Shown here: positions 45,406 to 55,107 of the stretch, in pieces
Layout: every line of letters begins with the position of its first letter
Position numbering within the stretch: the stretch's first letter is position 1
Assembly (NCBI GenBank): GCA_022841345.1
Contig: JALHRR010000015.1
Coordinates: 1-64,000, forward strand
Direction of reading: 5' to 3'
Length of the DNA stretch: 64,000 nt
From: Saprospiraceae bacterium
GTDB taxonomy: Bacteria > Bacteroidota > Bacteroidia > Chitinophagales > Saprospiraceae
Program-made: the position numbers and the translations under genes
Notes under the pieces: model-generated
Database searches by the model: none
Seen by the model: only the letters and a program-made list of their open reading frames with translations
Told to the model about the DNA's origin: nothing

Positions 45406-48069
45406 TTATCTGTTTATTACAATTCTTTTTGTGGCGTCAATCATTTTGTCAGAGACCACTCTGATGAGATACAAACCTGCAGGCAAATGCTGCAAATTCA
45501 GAGTTTCAGACATAGTATCTACTGAACCGAGCACAATTTTATCAACAGTATTCCCCTGAATATCATGTACAAAAATGGAGATATTATGAGTTTGATAATT
45601 TCCAAGATTTACTGTTAAATTTCCGGAGCTCGGATTTGGAAAAATCACTAATTCATGCACATTTTTTGTAGCTAATATATCAGTAGATGATTCAACCGGA
45701 AGGGCCCCGGTGATGGAAACATTATCAAAAATTGCTGTAGTTGTAATGCCAGGGCTGATACTTTCGGTAAAAAAGCCAGCCTGAATACAATTTGGCAGAA
45801 CCATGTTGACTGATCCCTTAGCTTGCCATAATATTCCATTAATGGAAGAATAAAGTTGGAATTGGTTACCTGTACGGGTTATTCTTAACCATTGTTCATT
45901 CGGAGCGGGTAACTGTTGATTTTGAACTATTCCATTTGCTACACTTCTCACCACACGATGGACAAAATTATTCAATTGAGTTTTTAGTCCAACTTTTCGG
46001 CTTCCGGGAGTCAAATTTTCTCTGATTTGAACACCTGCAAATCCTCCATTGGCAATAGAGGCCACCCTGATGGTGATACTACCATTTCCACACATCGAAG
46101 CATGTACGGAATGATGAATATCAGCACCTCCGGAAAATCCTTTTGCTGTTAATGTAAACTGACCATTTGAAGTACATGGCTTATAAATAGAACTACCCGC
46201 ACTACTTCCTATATTGGCTCCTGTCCATGGGGCAGGAAGACCAGTACTTTGCTGAACATTAACACTAGCTGAACACGTCGCTGTGTTCCCGTTGCCATCA
46301 TTGACCATCACAGCCACGGGGACTGTCAGCCCTGCATGAACACATCCCAGATTTGAAGGAATTGTACTCACAAAATTTACTGTTCCACAATTATCAAAGG
46401 ATGTTGCCAGATTAAGCACATCTCCGGCACTTAATGAATAATTGCCGGTAGCATCTAAAGTAACGGGTGTTGCGATCCGGCAAACCGGAACCGGGGGTAA
46501 GATATCCACTCCGGCAAGTATGACAACTGTTGTTGAAGTTGTGCAATCCATTAAGCCCTCATCTGTAACAGTAATATTATACATACCATCCGGCAAATTT
46601 GTAAAAATACCTGTGGCATTATTCTGATTACTTGGGCCTGAAATCGCATAATTCAATGGACCATTACTGGTACTTGCATTGATGGTCATGCTGCCGTCAT
46701 TGGCATTAGGACAAGTTTCAGGATTCAAAAGAATAACTCCTACAGCAACATCACAAGGCTCACATGTTGAATTAAGACATGCAGCATTGGCAACTGTATT
46801 TCTGATTACATTGCCTGGTTGAGGACCAAATCCTAATGCGAAATTCACACCTACAGGATCATTGTGACAATAACTCATAATTGTGCCACCACCTGCCGGG
46901 CTCCCGGGAACACTGCAAAATGCAACATCAGTTTCTACGAAACCGGAGCAACCGTCTATGGCTGTATTATTTCCATTCCAAACACAGGCGTGGGTGTGAC
47001 GGGAACCTATTAAGTGCCCCATTTCATGCGCAAGAATCATTACTGTAAAGGAAAACACAGGAACATTTTCGAAAAAATTCAGTATACCGCTGTAGCATAA
47101 ACTTTCGTCCGTATCAGGATTACAAATTCCACTGAATCCGGCAGCGATTCCGCCATTATTTACCATAGCTACCAGATGACCAAGATCTCCGTCAAAAGCT
47201 CCGGTATTCGCTTGAAATTGTGATAAATAGCTTCCTGCAGAAGGCCCGGAATATGGATCAGGAGTATCCCAAATAAACATGGTTGAAATAGTCATGTTGA
47301 TCATTTCAGCATTATATAGCAGGACATTTTGATTAAAAGCCCCGGTAACATAATTGGCAGCTGCCATTACGCTTCCCTTGCTGGTGACTACAGATTGATC
47401 CACTTCCAAATAAACTCTGATACAATCCCCGGCAGCTCTTGGTGAATAAGTTAAATCTTCAGCCAAATATTCAGGATTATCGTCCTGCACCTGACATGTA
47501 AAAGCTGGTTTGTTTATCAAATCCTGCTCCAAATACAGGATATGATCTTCCATTTCATTTCTTAACCTTCCAAGATTATATGTGCCTTCACTTGTAATGA
47601 TCAAACCCATCACTTCGTCCCCAAAAATACTGATTGCAACTTGTGAGTGGGGATCATTTTTTACAATACCGTGGTAATGCAACCCTCCTTCGTAATTAAA
47701 GGGTGTATTTGGGTCACTACTCACATTTATCCTGAAATTAGGATCAAAAATATTTGACCTCTTCATTTGCAGGCTCATGTTTTCATTTCTGTTTTCTGTC
47801 GGGAGATCTAAAGAAAAACTCATTGGTTTTTGCTTCATAAAGTTGTTCCTTTTCTGAGGAGAAAACTTTAAAATGATACCTCCTGTTACTTCTGACTGAT
47901 ACCTTGATTTTGCTGATTTCCATTCTGCATCAAATAATTCCATTTTGGGAAATTCTTTGACTGATGGCGCTTCATTCTGGCCCGTTTGGGCGTTTACTTG
48001 TAAAACAAAAATGGGCAGAAAAAGCAATAGCATCATCTGCACCATTCGGTGGTAGAACATTTCTTTCAT
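45406..48069 (-). CDS. Secreted M12B-like (reprolysin-type) metalloprotease with T9SS sorting domain
   Basis: 887 residues from ATG 48067-48069; two other ATG codons at 48099 and 48060 are possible. A signal peptide ends VNA-Q. A propeptide-like region (about 25-200) precedes the metzincin motif HEMGHLIGSRHTH at about 348-360, where three His bind zinc and the Glu is catalytic. MSYCHN follows at the Met-turn position. Later regions hold a SprB-like unit, an HYR-like unit (TCSASVNVQQS) and a concanavalin-like region (about 620-790). A type A T9SS sorting domain ends the protein (VIFPNPSSGNLTVNL). It is a secreted endopeptidase; the substrate is unknown. Confidence 0.9.
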   Translation of the reverse strand: MKEMFYHRMVQMMLLLFLPIFVLQVNAQTGQNEAPSVKEFPKMELFDAEWKSAKSRYQSEVTGGIILKFSPQKRNNFMKQKPMSFSLDLPTENRNENMSLQMKRSNIFDPNFRINVSSDPNTPFNYEGGLHYHGIVKNDPHSQVAISIFGDEVMGLIITSEGTYNLGRLRNEMEDHILYLEQDLINKPAFTCQVQDDNPEYLAEDLTYSPRAAGDCIRVYLEVDQSVVTSKGSVMAAANYVTGAFNQNVLLYNAEMINMTISTMFIWDTPDPYSGPSAGSYLSQFQANTGAFDGDLGHLVAMVNNGGIAAGFSGICNPDTDESLCYSGILNFFENVPVFSFTVMILAHEMGHLIGSRHTHACVWNGNNTAIDGCSGFVETDVAFCSVPGSPAGGGTIMSYCHNDPVGVNFALGFGPQPGNVIRNTVANAACLNSTCEPCDVAVGVILLNPETCPNANDGSMTINASTSNGPLNYAISGPSNQNNATGIFTNLPDGMYNITVTDEGLMDCTTSTTVVILAGVDILPPVPVCRIATPVTLDATGNYSLSAGDVLNLATSFDNCGTVNFVSTIPSNLGCVHAGLTVPVAVMVNDGNGNTATCSASVNVQQSTGLPAPWTGANIGSSAGSSIYKPCTSNGQFTLTAKGFSGGADIHHSVHASMCGNGSITIRVASIANGGFAGVQIRENLTPGSRKVGLKTQLNNFVHRVVRSVANGIVQNQQLPAPNEQWLRITRTGNQFQLYSSINGILWQAKGSVNMVLPNCIQAGFFTESISPGITTTAIFDNVSITGALPVESSTDILATKNVHELVIFPNPSSGNLTVNLGNYQTHNISIFVHDIQGNTVDKIVLGSVDTMSETLNLQHLPAGLYLIRVVSDKMIDATKRIVINR

Positions 48070-48399
48070 TAGGTTGATCGTTTTGTTTAATAAAATCAAG
48101 CTAATATAAACAAGGTAGTTTTATAAGGAAAATTCTACTGGAAATATTTCAATCTTTTATATAATATTTTTTTCATGTGTAAGTAAAAAGACTGTTATGG
48201 TCCGGTACCTGCGGTAAATTAGACTAAACTTGAATTCATACTGGCATGCATGCTGCGATGAACCGCATTGACTTGTGCGTATTTGAGCTTGTTAAAACCT
48301 GCATTTTACTTCAGGTTTTTTTAATGGCGTTTGAGCTTTTATGAGCTATTCTCCCTGCTACTCATATCCGACTCTCATCAACACTGAATAGCTTGTTTC
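48070..48399. other. Intergenic region with a bidirectional terminator
   Basis: The main feature is the hairpin at 48294-48322. A 10-bp palindrome gcatgcatgc lies at 48244-48253. Nothing else is identified. Confidence 0.5.
48294..48322. terminator. Bidirectional terminator-like hairpin
   Basis: Arms aaaacctg (48294-48301) and caggtttt (48312-48319) with a 10-nt loop are flanked by T-runs on both strands. It lies about 80 bp after the stop of the minus-strand barrel gene (48400). No plus-strand gene needs it. Confidence 0.6.
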
Positions 48400-48930
48400 T
48401 TACAGGTAGAATCTTCCTCCTGCAGCCAGGCCTCCATAAAAATTCGTTCCGGGAACAAGTGACAAGGTAGGAACAAGCTCCAGGAATAAATCCATTGGAA
48501 AATTGCCAAAATGCAGAGCAATACCAAATGGTATCCTGAGCCCTAAAACAGGATCGTCATTTCTCATGACTGTATATCCTCCCACTCCAATGTAAAGTGG
48601 TATCTGCATAGAAGAACCGGATGAAGTCAGGTAAATATGCTTCAAGTAATCAAGATGGAAATAGAAAAATCCTCTGTCTGATCCTGTGAATGGTGGTTGC
48701 CTGTTTTGGCGATGAAAAGACCATGCAACTCCGGCCTGAAAAGCATTTGTGCGGTTGACAAATTTCTTAAATGACAATCCGGTCGGTTCTCCTGCCACAA
48801 TTCCAACTCCGAACCCATTTCTCTGGGCATGTAATTGTTGGGGAACAGCAAAGGAAATGATCGCAATGCATGCAATTAAAGCTGAATTAAAGAAGCTTAA
48901 CCGTGTCTTGGTTTCTATTTGGCGTAGCAT
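48400..48930 (-). CDS. Outer-membrane beta-barrel-like protein
   Basis: 176 residues. A signal peptide ends HAQ-R. The mature part has alternating hydrophobic strands (GFGVGIVAGEPTGLSFKKFV, FYFHLDYLKHIYL, MQIPLYIGVGGYTVM) and ends AAGGRFYL with a terminal aromatic pair, as in small outer-membrane barrels. The family appears to be one of the small porin-like proteins of Bacteroidota and has no known function. A hairpin terminator lies just downstream. Confidence 0.8.
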   Translation of the reverse strand: MLRQIETKTRLSFFNSALIACIAIISFAVPQQLHAQRNGFGVGIVAGEPTGLSFKKFVNRTNAFQAGVAWSFHRQNRQPPFTGSDRGFFYFHLDYLKHIYLTSSGSSMQIPLYIGVGGYTVMRNDDPVLGLRIPFGIALHFGNFPMDLFLELVPTLSLVPGTNFYGGLAAGGRFYL

Positions 48931-49326
48931 GATGAAAAGCGTTTTGGTTGGTAATTTTCTATCCTGTCAATTGATTTCCAATGAATAAATTCTGTGGATA
49001 TTGACATATCACATTATTGTTAATTACGCCTTTCACACGAAAAAAAGATTTTTTTTACATAAGAATAGACCCGGTCAATCTTAAATTATTTGGTCTTACT
49101 GTAATTCATTTACCGGGAATATGTGTCGGGAAAAACACAAAAGCCTGAGTTATTGTAATGCTCTTTTACCTGCTCATCCGGAACAGAGAATTCAAATAAT
49201 ACCTCACTGAATCTATGCGCAGAAATTAACGCATTGCTTTGCATTTCCAAAATGGGCACTCAAGGTCTTATTATCTCTTACGTTCTACATTCTTCCTTCT
49301 TCCTTCTAATTTCTAATTTCTCAGTT
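48931..49326. other. Intergenic region with pyrimidine-rich repeats
   Basis: No gene is supported. At about 49290-49321 there is a pyrimidine-rich stretch with iterated ttcttcc and ttctaa units, immediately after the stop codon of the minus-strand dioxygenase-like gene. A similar stretch lies after the gene ending at 60227. No hairpin terminator is seen. Confidence 0.5.
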
Positions 49327-49998
49327 TTAATACCCCGGAATATTAAGCCCTAAAACTATTTTGTGTGCTGCAATTTGTATCTCACCTTCCTTTTTAACAG
49401 TTACAATTCCACTTCCTCCCCGATTGTTGAAACGACGTCTCTTCATTGAATTTTCAAGTAGCGGATCATCAGCAAAAACAATATCATCTATGTAATATTC
49501 ATTTGCAATGTCAGGCTCCCTGACCAGGAAATGTATATGCTCCGGCTCACCTCCGTCAGGATATGCTGCAGGACGAATAGTATATAGGGTATATTCCCCT
49601 TGTGAATTTGTCTTAACCCAACCCCTGATATGTCCATGTCTCATGTCTGCAGAATTCGTGTTTTCATCAGGAGTGTACCTCCCTGTATTGTCAGTCTGCC
49701 AATAATAAAGTACCACATCAGAAGCAGGACTTACTCCGTCAATTTTGAAAACCTTCCCATGGATTATCAATTTTCTACCCTCCTCAAACCAGCCTGCGCT
49801 GGTGTCAACCGAATTGATTTCTGCCGGCATTCCTGCATACATTAACTCGCAGGTTTCACAACCACCCCCCACAGGTGAGGATTGAGCAGACATTTGACCA
49901 GAAGCATTTTCCGGCTTCGGAGCAGAAGTTTGGCAGGATATCATCAATGTTAGACCAGGAATGAGCAAGAATAACCCTTGAAAAATGAGTTTTTTCAT
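49327..49998 (-). CDS. Intradiol ring-cleavage dioxygenase-like lipoprotein
   Basis: 223 residues from ATG 49996-49998. The lipobox MISC anchors it to a membrane. The beta-sandwich fold of intradiol (catechol/protocatechuate) dioxygenases is visible: VVLYYWQTDNTGRYTPDE supplies one Tyr ligand, YTIRPAAYPDG the second Tyr, and PEHIHFLV both His ligands for the Fe(III). Location outside the cytoplasm is unusual for catechol catabolism but common for this lipoprotein family, whose substrate is unknown. A frame extension of 12 codons upstream lacks a signal start. LytTR, GNAT and CotH genes lie upstream on the same strand. Confidence 0.87.
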   Translation of the reverse strand: MKKLIFQGLFLLIPGLTLMISCQTSAPKPENASGQMSAQSSPVGGGCETCELMYAGMPAEINSVDTSAGWFEEGRKLIIHGKVFKIDGVSPASDVVLYYWQTDNTGRYTPDENTNSADMRHGHIRGWVKTNSQGEYTLYTIRPAAYPDGGEPEHIHFLVREPDIANEYYIDDIVFADDPLLENSMKRRRFNNRGGSGIVTVKKEGEIQIAAHKIVLGLNIPGY

Positions 49999-50096
49999 TT
50001 TGTAATTTTTTATAAAAGTGCATTTAATACTCAAACCGGATAAGTTAAATATGCTATCCTGCTGATTATTTATGTTAAAGCGACATTGAAAATCTC

Positions 50097-50942
50097 TTAA
50101 CTCCCGGCACTTTTCTCCATTTGCTCTTTAAATCCTTTCAGATAATTTCTGCTCAGTCTGAGAAGTTCTCCGTTTTTCAAATGGATATCATAATCTCCAT
50201 TGAGACGGGAGCGAAAAGAGCTTACTTTATCAAGCTGAATAATACTTGATTTATGAATTCTGACAAATTGGTCTTTGTCAAGTTTTTCCTGAATGGATTT
50301 TAATGTATCAGAATGAAGATATTTTTTATCATTGGTCTGAATAGCAATGTAAGGACTGCAGGAGACAATAGAAACAATGTCTTTTGTTTCGATGGCTATG
50401 CTGTCCCTTCCTTTTTGAATCATTATTTTGTCCGGGACTTTATTTTCGGCGAACGAAATATGATCGTTATCTACTAAAGTTTTCACCCTGGATTTTTGAA
50501 ACAGGAAAAACACAATTGCGCCGTATACTAAGGGATATTTATAAAGATCATTTGCCAGTGAATAATTAAGATTATTCAGAAATAAATACTCCTGCTGGAA
50601 AAACAACGCTGATACTGTATTTAATATCAGACTGTACAGGAGAATATGTGAGACTGAAGCTGCTATAACTAATACAGACAACTTTACATAGACCGAAGTA
50701 TTTTTAAAATTGAATCGCTCTGAATGGGTGCATTTATAAAGCACATAAGCAAGAGGGAAAAATAAGATCCAGAAGCTGTTAAACAACAAGGATTCTGAGA
50801 GATAAAAGGAATAATCATTTCTTATGGAATGCAGAAGATCCTGTATTGTGGCAAGAGCCAAAGCCAGCAAGAGTAGTTGCAATAGAATTAATGTCTGTTT
50901 GCTGTGAAATCTGCTCACCGCCTGTAATATTATCTGTCCCAT
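50097..50942 (-). CDS. Membrane-bound LytTR transcription regulator
   Basis: 281 residues. Four membrane segments (about 17-36, 49-68, 85-108, 130-150) are followed by a LytTR DNA-binding domain (about 175-275) with MIQKGRDSIAIETKDIVSI, RIHKSSIIQLDKVSSF and LKNGELLRLSRNYLKGF. Such 4TM-LytTR proteins of Bacteroidota lack a receiver domain and may sense membrane signals directly. The GNAT gene upstream ends 7 bp before its start, so the two are almost surely one transcription unit. The targets are unknown. Confidence 0.88.
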   Translation of the reverse strand: MGQIILQAVSRFHSKQTLILLQLLLLALALATIQDLLHSIRNDYSFYLSESLLFNSFWILFFPLAYVLYKCTHSERFNFKNTSVYVKLSVLVIAASVSHILLYSLILNTVSALFFQQEYLFLNNLNYSLANDLYKYPLVYGAIVFFLFQKSRVKTLVDNDHISFAENKVPDKIMIQKGRDSIAIETKDIVSIVSCSPYIAIQTNDKKYLHSDTLKSIQEKLDKDQFVRIHKSSIIQLDKVSSFRSRLNGDYDIHLKNGELLRLSRNYLKGFKEQMEKSAGS

Positions 50943-50949
50943 ATCGCTT

Positions 50950-51807
50950 TTATCCTAATTCAAAACTTGTTACGCCAAACACTTTATTCAAATCTATATT
51001 TGGTGCCTGTTCTGTGTACATTCTCGCAGTCCTGAAAACCTCCAGCATGCCATATTTTTTTGTCATATTCATCGCTGCGATATTTACTTCGGGCACATCA
51101 AGGTATATAATAGAATCCTGACCTGCAAAATTGCACACTGCCTGAAATAATTGTTCTGCAATGATGGAATCATCCGCAAACAATGGGGCGATTTTGTAAC
51201 CGTTCCGGCATTTTCTGAGCACTGTATAACCCTTCAGCTCATCATTCTTCACATATGCAAGTGCAGTGCCTGATGGAAGACTGATCCATTTTTCCAGGAA
51301 AGTCTCTCTCCCGGCTGGAAAACATTGCCGGTCATAAGCAGTAAGCTTTTCAAAGGGAATTAGATTCAGGGGAACCACTGATTGGGGAATGTCTGCTGAA
51401 TATTCTGCCTTACCTTCAAATCTGATATTACTATATTGAAAGTGAAAGCCGGACTTTTCATAATTAGCTTGCTGGTCCGGTACTCCGTCAAGTCCAATAT
51501 TTTGATCGGTAAGGGATTTCAAGGCTGTATTCCACAAACTCAAACCATATCCTTTTCCCCTGTATTGTTGCCGGACGATATAAAATCCCAGAAATGCAAA
51601 GTCTTCACTGTACTTCACGATAGAAATGCAGGCAATCGGCTTGCCCTCCAGTGTTCCCACAAAGAATCCATTTTGATCCGCCGCATAAAATGCACTGGCA
51701 TCATATAATCCCGGATTCCAGCCCTCACCTGCGGCCATTTCAATGGCTATATCGCTGAGTTCTTCCCGACTCATTTGTCTCACTTCTAAAGCAGGATTTA
51801 CACTCAT
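50950..51807 (-). CDS. Two-part GNAT N-acetyltransferase
   Basis: 285 residues. The N-terminal GNAT domain (about 1-135) has QQYRGKGYGLSLWNTAL as the acetyl-CoA loop and FAFLGFYIV as the splayed strand. The C-terminal part (about 150-275), with GTALAYVKNDELKGYTVLRKCRNGYKIAPLFADD, resembles the Acetyltransf_18 half found in bipartite GNAT proteins. The acceptor is unknown. It is coupled by a 7-bp gap to the LytTR gene. It follows the CotH gene by 70 bp. Confidence 0.87.
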   Translation of the reverse strand: MSVNPALEVRQMSREELSDIAIEMAAGEGWNPGLYDASAFYAADQNGFFVGTLEGKPIACISIVKYSEDFAFLGFYIVRQQYRGKGYGLSLWNTALKSLTDQNIGLDGVPDQQANYEKSGFHFQYSNIRFEGKAEYSADIPQSVVPLNLIPFEKLTAYDRQCFPAGRETFLEKWISLPSGTALAYVKNDELKGYTVLRKCRNGYKIAPLFADDSIIAEQLFQAVCNFAGQDSIIYLDVPEVNIAAMNMTKKYGMLEVFRTARMYTEQAPNIDLNKVFGVTSFELG

Positions 51808-51877
51808 TAAACTTTACTTGTTAGCAGGAAATTTTTACATGCACCAACAAGATAATTCCAATCGGGAAAATTTCAAA

Positions 51878-54229
51878 TTAAAGCTTAACGAACTTCAGTA
51901 TACGATTATTCACTTTCAGAAAATAAACTCCGGATCGCAGTTGACCTACCTCGATACTTCCGGCTTCTAAGTTTACTATCTGAATTAACTGGCCATAAGT
52001 ATTATAAATATATGCTTCCAAATGAGCTGAATTTTGAATGTTATGCCTGATATACAATGTTTCCTTTACAGGATTTGGAAAAATAGAAATGAGCATATCG
52101 TCTTCAAGCTCTTTTGTTGCAATCAGCAGATCATTGTTGCCATTAAAAGTTGCTCCCTGAATGACAAAATCACCCGTTCCATTGGGCACTCTGGCCAAAC
52201 CCATATTCGTTACCTGAGCACCGAATATCACCTGATCTACAAGAGCTCTTTGCGGATTGGATAGTGTCACTGACTCACCATCCACTGAAATCTTCCAGGA
52301 AGCATGTAATGGTCCTTCATCTTCTTCATCATCAGCCCAAATCATCAGGTATTCATTAGCTGCAATGATAGTTCCTTCGGGAAACTGCCATTTTGTAACA
52401 TTATTGGCATTATCACTCAGATAAAAACCGCTCAGATCCACCTCGAAATCATTGTTGTTATAAAGCTCCACCCAATCTTCATAATCTCCGGCTTCATCTT
52501 TTTGCCCGTTTGTATTTTGGGCCAGTACTTCATTGATCACCACACCATTTGCCGCGGTTGTTCTGGCTACTGTGTACACAAAAATATCGTGCTCTGCACC
52601 TGCGGGAAGGTAAGAAGCAGATTTTGCAGCATTGTCTGCGATGGCTTCTACATAGTAACGCACTAGTGTGTTTCCCGGGTATCCCGGTATTGTAGCTCCG
52701 TAAATGCCATCACCGGCAGCATCATCATTGTGAAGTCCGTCATCCTGCATTTCTACTTTGCTGAAATTCCCCACCACACCAGTTGCATAATATAGGTTGA
52801 CTTTGCTAATTCCATTTGTTGACTCTATTTCGGCCTTCACGTTTACCCGCTCACTCTCTACCGGATCAGCATATTCAATTAGATCTGAATTATAGAATTT
52901 CGCCGATGATATTACCGGTGCAATCTGAGCCACTTCTGCATTGGACAAAAGAAAATTTCTTCTGGTATTTACAAAGTTTTTCAGAGCCGGAATGCTGTTT
53001 GTGTACTGTGTAGTGGAATATAATTTTTTAGTATCAGATGCTACATGACTGCTGATTTGAGTATTTAGGGCGTCAATAAGTTCGTTGGCATTTGCGGTTG
53101 TGAATGTTTCATTCAGAATAGTCCTGTAATGAGCAAGATATCTTTGTCTCCATTCAGGAATATTCAGCAATTTATTCAGCAAAGGATAATTGGCATTGCT
53201 TACATTTTTAAATGGTCCCCAGTTATTGCTGCTTGCAGCATTACCTACAAATGTGGAGTTTCCGTCATATTCAAGGGGAATAGTCCTTCCTGTCTCCGGT
53301 TCATAATACAGCATGTAGTCCATTTTTCCCTTCATCAGATAGCTGTCATCATCCGTAAAGATATTTTCGCAGGCAAGAAACCAAAGCGCTTTATCCACAT
53401 CGATTGCAGCTTGAACCTCATCAGTATTATCCGCATTAGCCTTGCTGAGGGTTTCGAATGCATCTATCAGCTTTTGCCATGGATTTTCTACCACATCATT
53501 AGACTTGAGGTCATAATATTTCTGATATTCGAGTGTATCCTGGCCCAGATAATTCATTCCCGCTGTACCATCACCCCATCCTCCAAATGGCAGACCGGTA
53601 TTCTCCACGGTGGCCCGATAGCGCGCGCCATCGTTGCTCAGAAACCACTCATCCAGAAAAGTTTTATCTACAGATTGAATGTTGGCATAGATTCCCCAGT
53701 CTTCGCCATTTAAATATAATCTGACATAATTTGCTTTAGCAATGGGAGTATATTTCCTCGCCATATGCCCGTATAGTACCTCTCGCATAAAACTGGCATC
53801 CTGATGAGCATTATTGAATTTCAGATTTTTATATCCTGCCACCACCTGATCCTCTTCTATAAAGTCCATCTCCACAGCAAATGACTTTTTCTGAGAATTA
53901 CCGATCTGAGTATAGGAGGTATTTCCTCTGAATCGAACCCCGACATTTTTATAAGCAGAACCTTCATAAGTAAAGGACGCAGGAATATTGGTTTCCGAGG
54001 CATAATTGGCAGTCAACAAAGCCCAGTAATTTGCTTGCTCAAAATCAAGTCTCACCTCTCTGATAGTTTCCAGTTGATAAAATCCTTCAGTAGCTGCACC
54101 CCCTGTAAACAGAATTCTCTTATCTGCAGAGTAATACATTTCTGAAGGCAAACTTTGACCGGATACGACAGTAATACCTGGCAAAAAAAGAATAAACAAG
54201 AACAGCAGAGCAGATGTAAAATTATTCAT
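51878..54229 (-). CDS. Secreted CotH-kinase / lamin-tail protein with T9SS sorting domain
   Basis: 783 residues. A signal peptide ends VSG-Q. Residues about 95-390 form a CotH protein-kinase domain (VGVRFRGNTSYTQIG, KSFAVEMDF, YVRLYLNGEDWGIYANIQSVDK, with the EYDGNSTF acidic motif at the catalytic position). A chitobiase/FN3-like linker follows, then a lamin-tail domain at about 565-670 (VINEVLAQNTNGQ, DYEDWVELYNN). The type A T9SS sorting domain closes it (ISIFPNPVKETLYI). It would be an exported, possibly self-modifying kinase-like surface protein; target not known. Confidence 0.92.
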   Translation of the reverse strand: MNNFTSALLFLFILFLPGITVVSGQSLPSEMYYSADKRILFTGGAATEGFYQLETIREVRLDFEQANYWALLTANYASETNIPASFTYEGSAYKNVGVRFRGNTSYTQIGNSQKKSFAVEMDFIEEDQVVAGYKNLKFNNAHQDASFMREVLYGHMARKYTPIAKANYVRLYLNGEDWGIYANIQSVDKTFLDEWFLSNDGARYRATVENTGLPFGGWGDGTAGMNYLGQDTLEYQKYYDLKSNDVVENPWQKLIDAFETLSKANADNTDEVQAAIDVDKALWFLACENIFTDDDSYLMKGKMDYMLYYEPETGRTIPLEYDGNSTFVGNAASSNNWGPFKNVSNANYPLLNKLLNIPEWRQRYLAHYRTILNETFTTANANELIDALNTQISSHVASDTKKLYSTTQYTNSIPALKNFVNTRRNFLLSNAEVAQIAPVISSAKFYNSDLIEYADPVESERVNVKAEIESTNGISKVNLYYATGVVGNFSKVEMQDDGLHNDDAAGDGIYGATIPGYPGNTLVRYYVEAIADNAAKSASYLPAGAEHDIFVYTVARTTAANGVVINEVLAQNTNGQKDEAGDYEDWVELYNNNDFEVDLSGFYLSDNANNVTKWQFPEGTIIAANEYLMIWADDEEDEGPLHASWKISVDGESVTLSNPQRALVDQVIFGAQVTNMGLARVPNGTGDFVIQGATFNGNNDLLIATKELEDDMLISIFPNPVKETLYIRHNIQNSAHLEAYIYNTYGQLIQIVNLEAGSIEVGQLRSGVYFLKVNNRILKFVKL

Positions 54230-54349
54230 TGTGATTTGGATTTCAGATATGAGTCAAAAGTAATTCTATTATGAATACGCCTGTAACGTAATTTTTGTTG
54301 GATGCTATTCTGAGAAAATAGTTTAATCAATAAAAGTAATTTGGGCTGC

Positions 54350-54404
54350 CCTCGTGGAAATTGCAGAGACTTCCGTTTTGGACGTCTCTGCAATTTCCAC
54401 GAGG
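54350..54404. repeat. Perfect 21-bp inverted repeat with 13-nt loop
   Basis: The left arm (54350-54370, starting cctcgtggaaattgc) and right arm (54384-54404) pair at all 21 positions. The 13-nt loop contains the partial complement tcc/gga. It is far longer than needed for a terminator and lacks a T-run. It may be a remnant of a small mobile element or a structured RNA. It lies between divergent genes. Confidence 0.75.
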
Positions 54405-54629
54405 TCGGGCTCTCCATTTTACTTCGCTGATGCAGAAGACTGGAATGGGGTAGAAATAAATTTGTCAAGGATCATTGCTCTGACGAGTAAGCTATTATCC
54501 ACCATCAGCTCGTGCTCATTGCGATCCCTCATGCAGTGTGGGTGAAGAGAACCGGGTGTGAAATAACTACTGTCGCAATCAGCCTTTCATTTGTCGTTTT
54601 TGCACAACACTCACTTACTAATGCAGGCG

Positions 54630-54637
54630 TAAGTTTG
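54630..54637 (+). promoter_or_regulatory. Possible -7 element of the 54660 gene
   Basis: TAAGTTTG matches TAnnTTTG and lies 22 bp before the ATG. A TTTG at 54599-54602 is 27 bp away, longer than the usual 19. Confidence 0.35.
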
Positions 54638-54659
54638 CATTATCAAATATGATCAGACA

Positions 54660-55070
54660 ATGGAAACACTATTTTTAGAAAATGATATTCTTGTACATTA
54701 TGTTGAAGCAAGTTCATTCCCTGATGGTGTTTTGGAGGCTCACCAGCAATTACACAAATTGGTGCCGTATAATGCTCAGCGAAAATATTTCGGTATTTCC
54801 TGGATGGACCAAAATGGAGAAATAGTATATAAGGCAGCTGCAGAAGAATTACAACCCGGAGAATTTTCTCAACATTTGTTACCAACCTTTACAATTAAAC
54901 AAGGATCTTACATCTTTGTAGATATACATGATTTTATGCAGAATGCAGGTGGTATTGGAGAGGCTTTCCAGACTTTACTTCAGGAAAAAAATATTGATCC
55001 ACAGGGAGCCTGTGTCGAATGGTATCTGGAAGATGATACCACCTGCAGATGTATGATCAGAATAGTATAA
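54660..55070 (+). CDS. Unknown soluble protein, possibly effector-binding-like
   Basis: 136 residues, no signal peptide or membrane segment. The pattern of strands and helices (DILVHYVEASSFPDGVLEAH, KYFGISWMDQNGEIVYKAAAEEL, TIKQGSYIFVDIHDF and the closing CVEWYLEDD) resembles GyrI-like/effector-binding folds, but I am not certain and do not name a family. It lies 37 bp upstream of the double SRPBCC gene on the same strand and probably shares its transcript. That next protein also has a ligand-binding fold. Confidence 0.65.
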   Translation: METLFLENDILVHYVEASSFPDGVLEAHQQLHKLVPYNAQRKYFGISWMDQNGEIVYKAAAEELQPGEFSQHLLPTFTIKQGSYIFVDIHDFMQNAGGIGEAFQTLLQEKNIDPQGACVEWYLEDDTTCRCMIRIV

Positions 55071-55107
55071 TTTATTCAATTCAAATAACCCATTCAAAAC
55101 CAATATT

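Larger units (their letters stand above)
54230..54659. other. Intergenic region with a long perfect inverted repeat
   Basis: The notable element is the 21-bp inverted repeat at 54350-54404, described separately. A TAAGTTTG box (54630-54637) near the following gene fits the -7 element, but its nearest TTTG lies 27 instead of 19 bp upstream. Open frames across the repeat (54226-54468, 54354-54545) are judged non-coding. Confidence 0.5.

Noticed and set aside
53129-53713. 194-codon plus-strand frame
   Set aside because: It lies fully inside the CotH gene on the opposite strand and has no family pattern.
54226-54545. Short genes across the 21-bp inverted repeat
   Set aside because: Both frames are open only through the repeat and show no domain or signal features.
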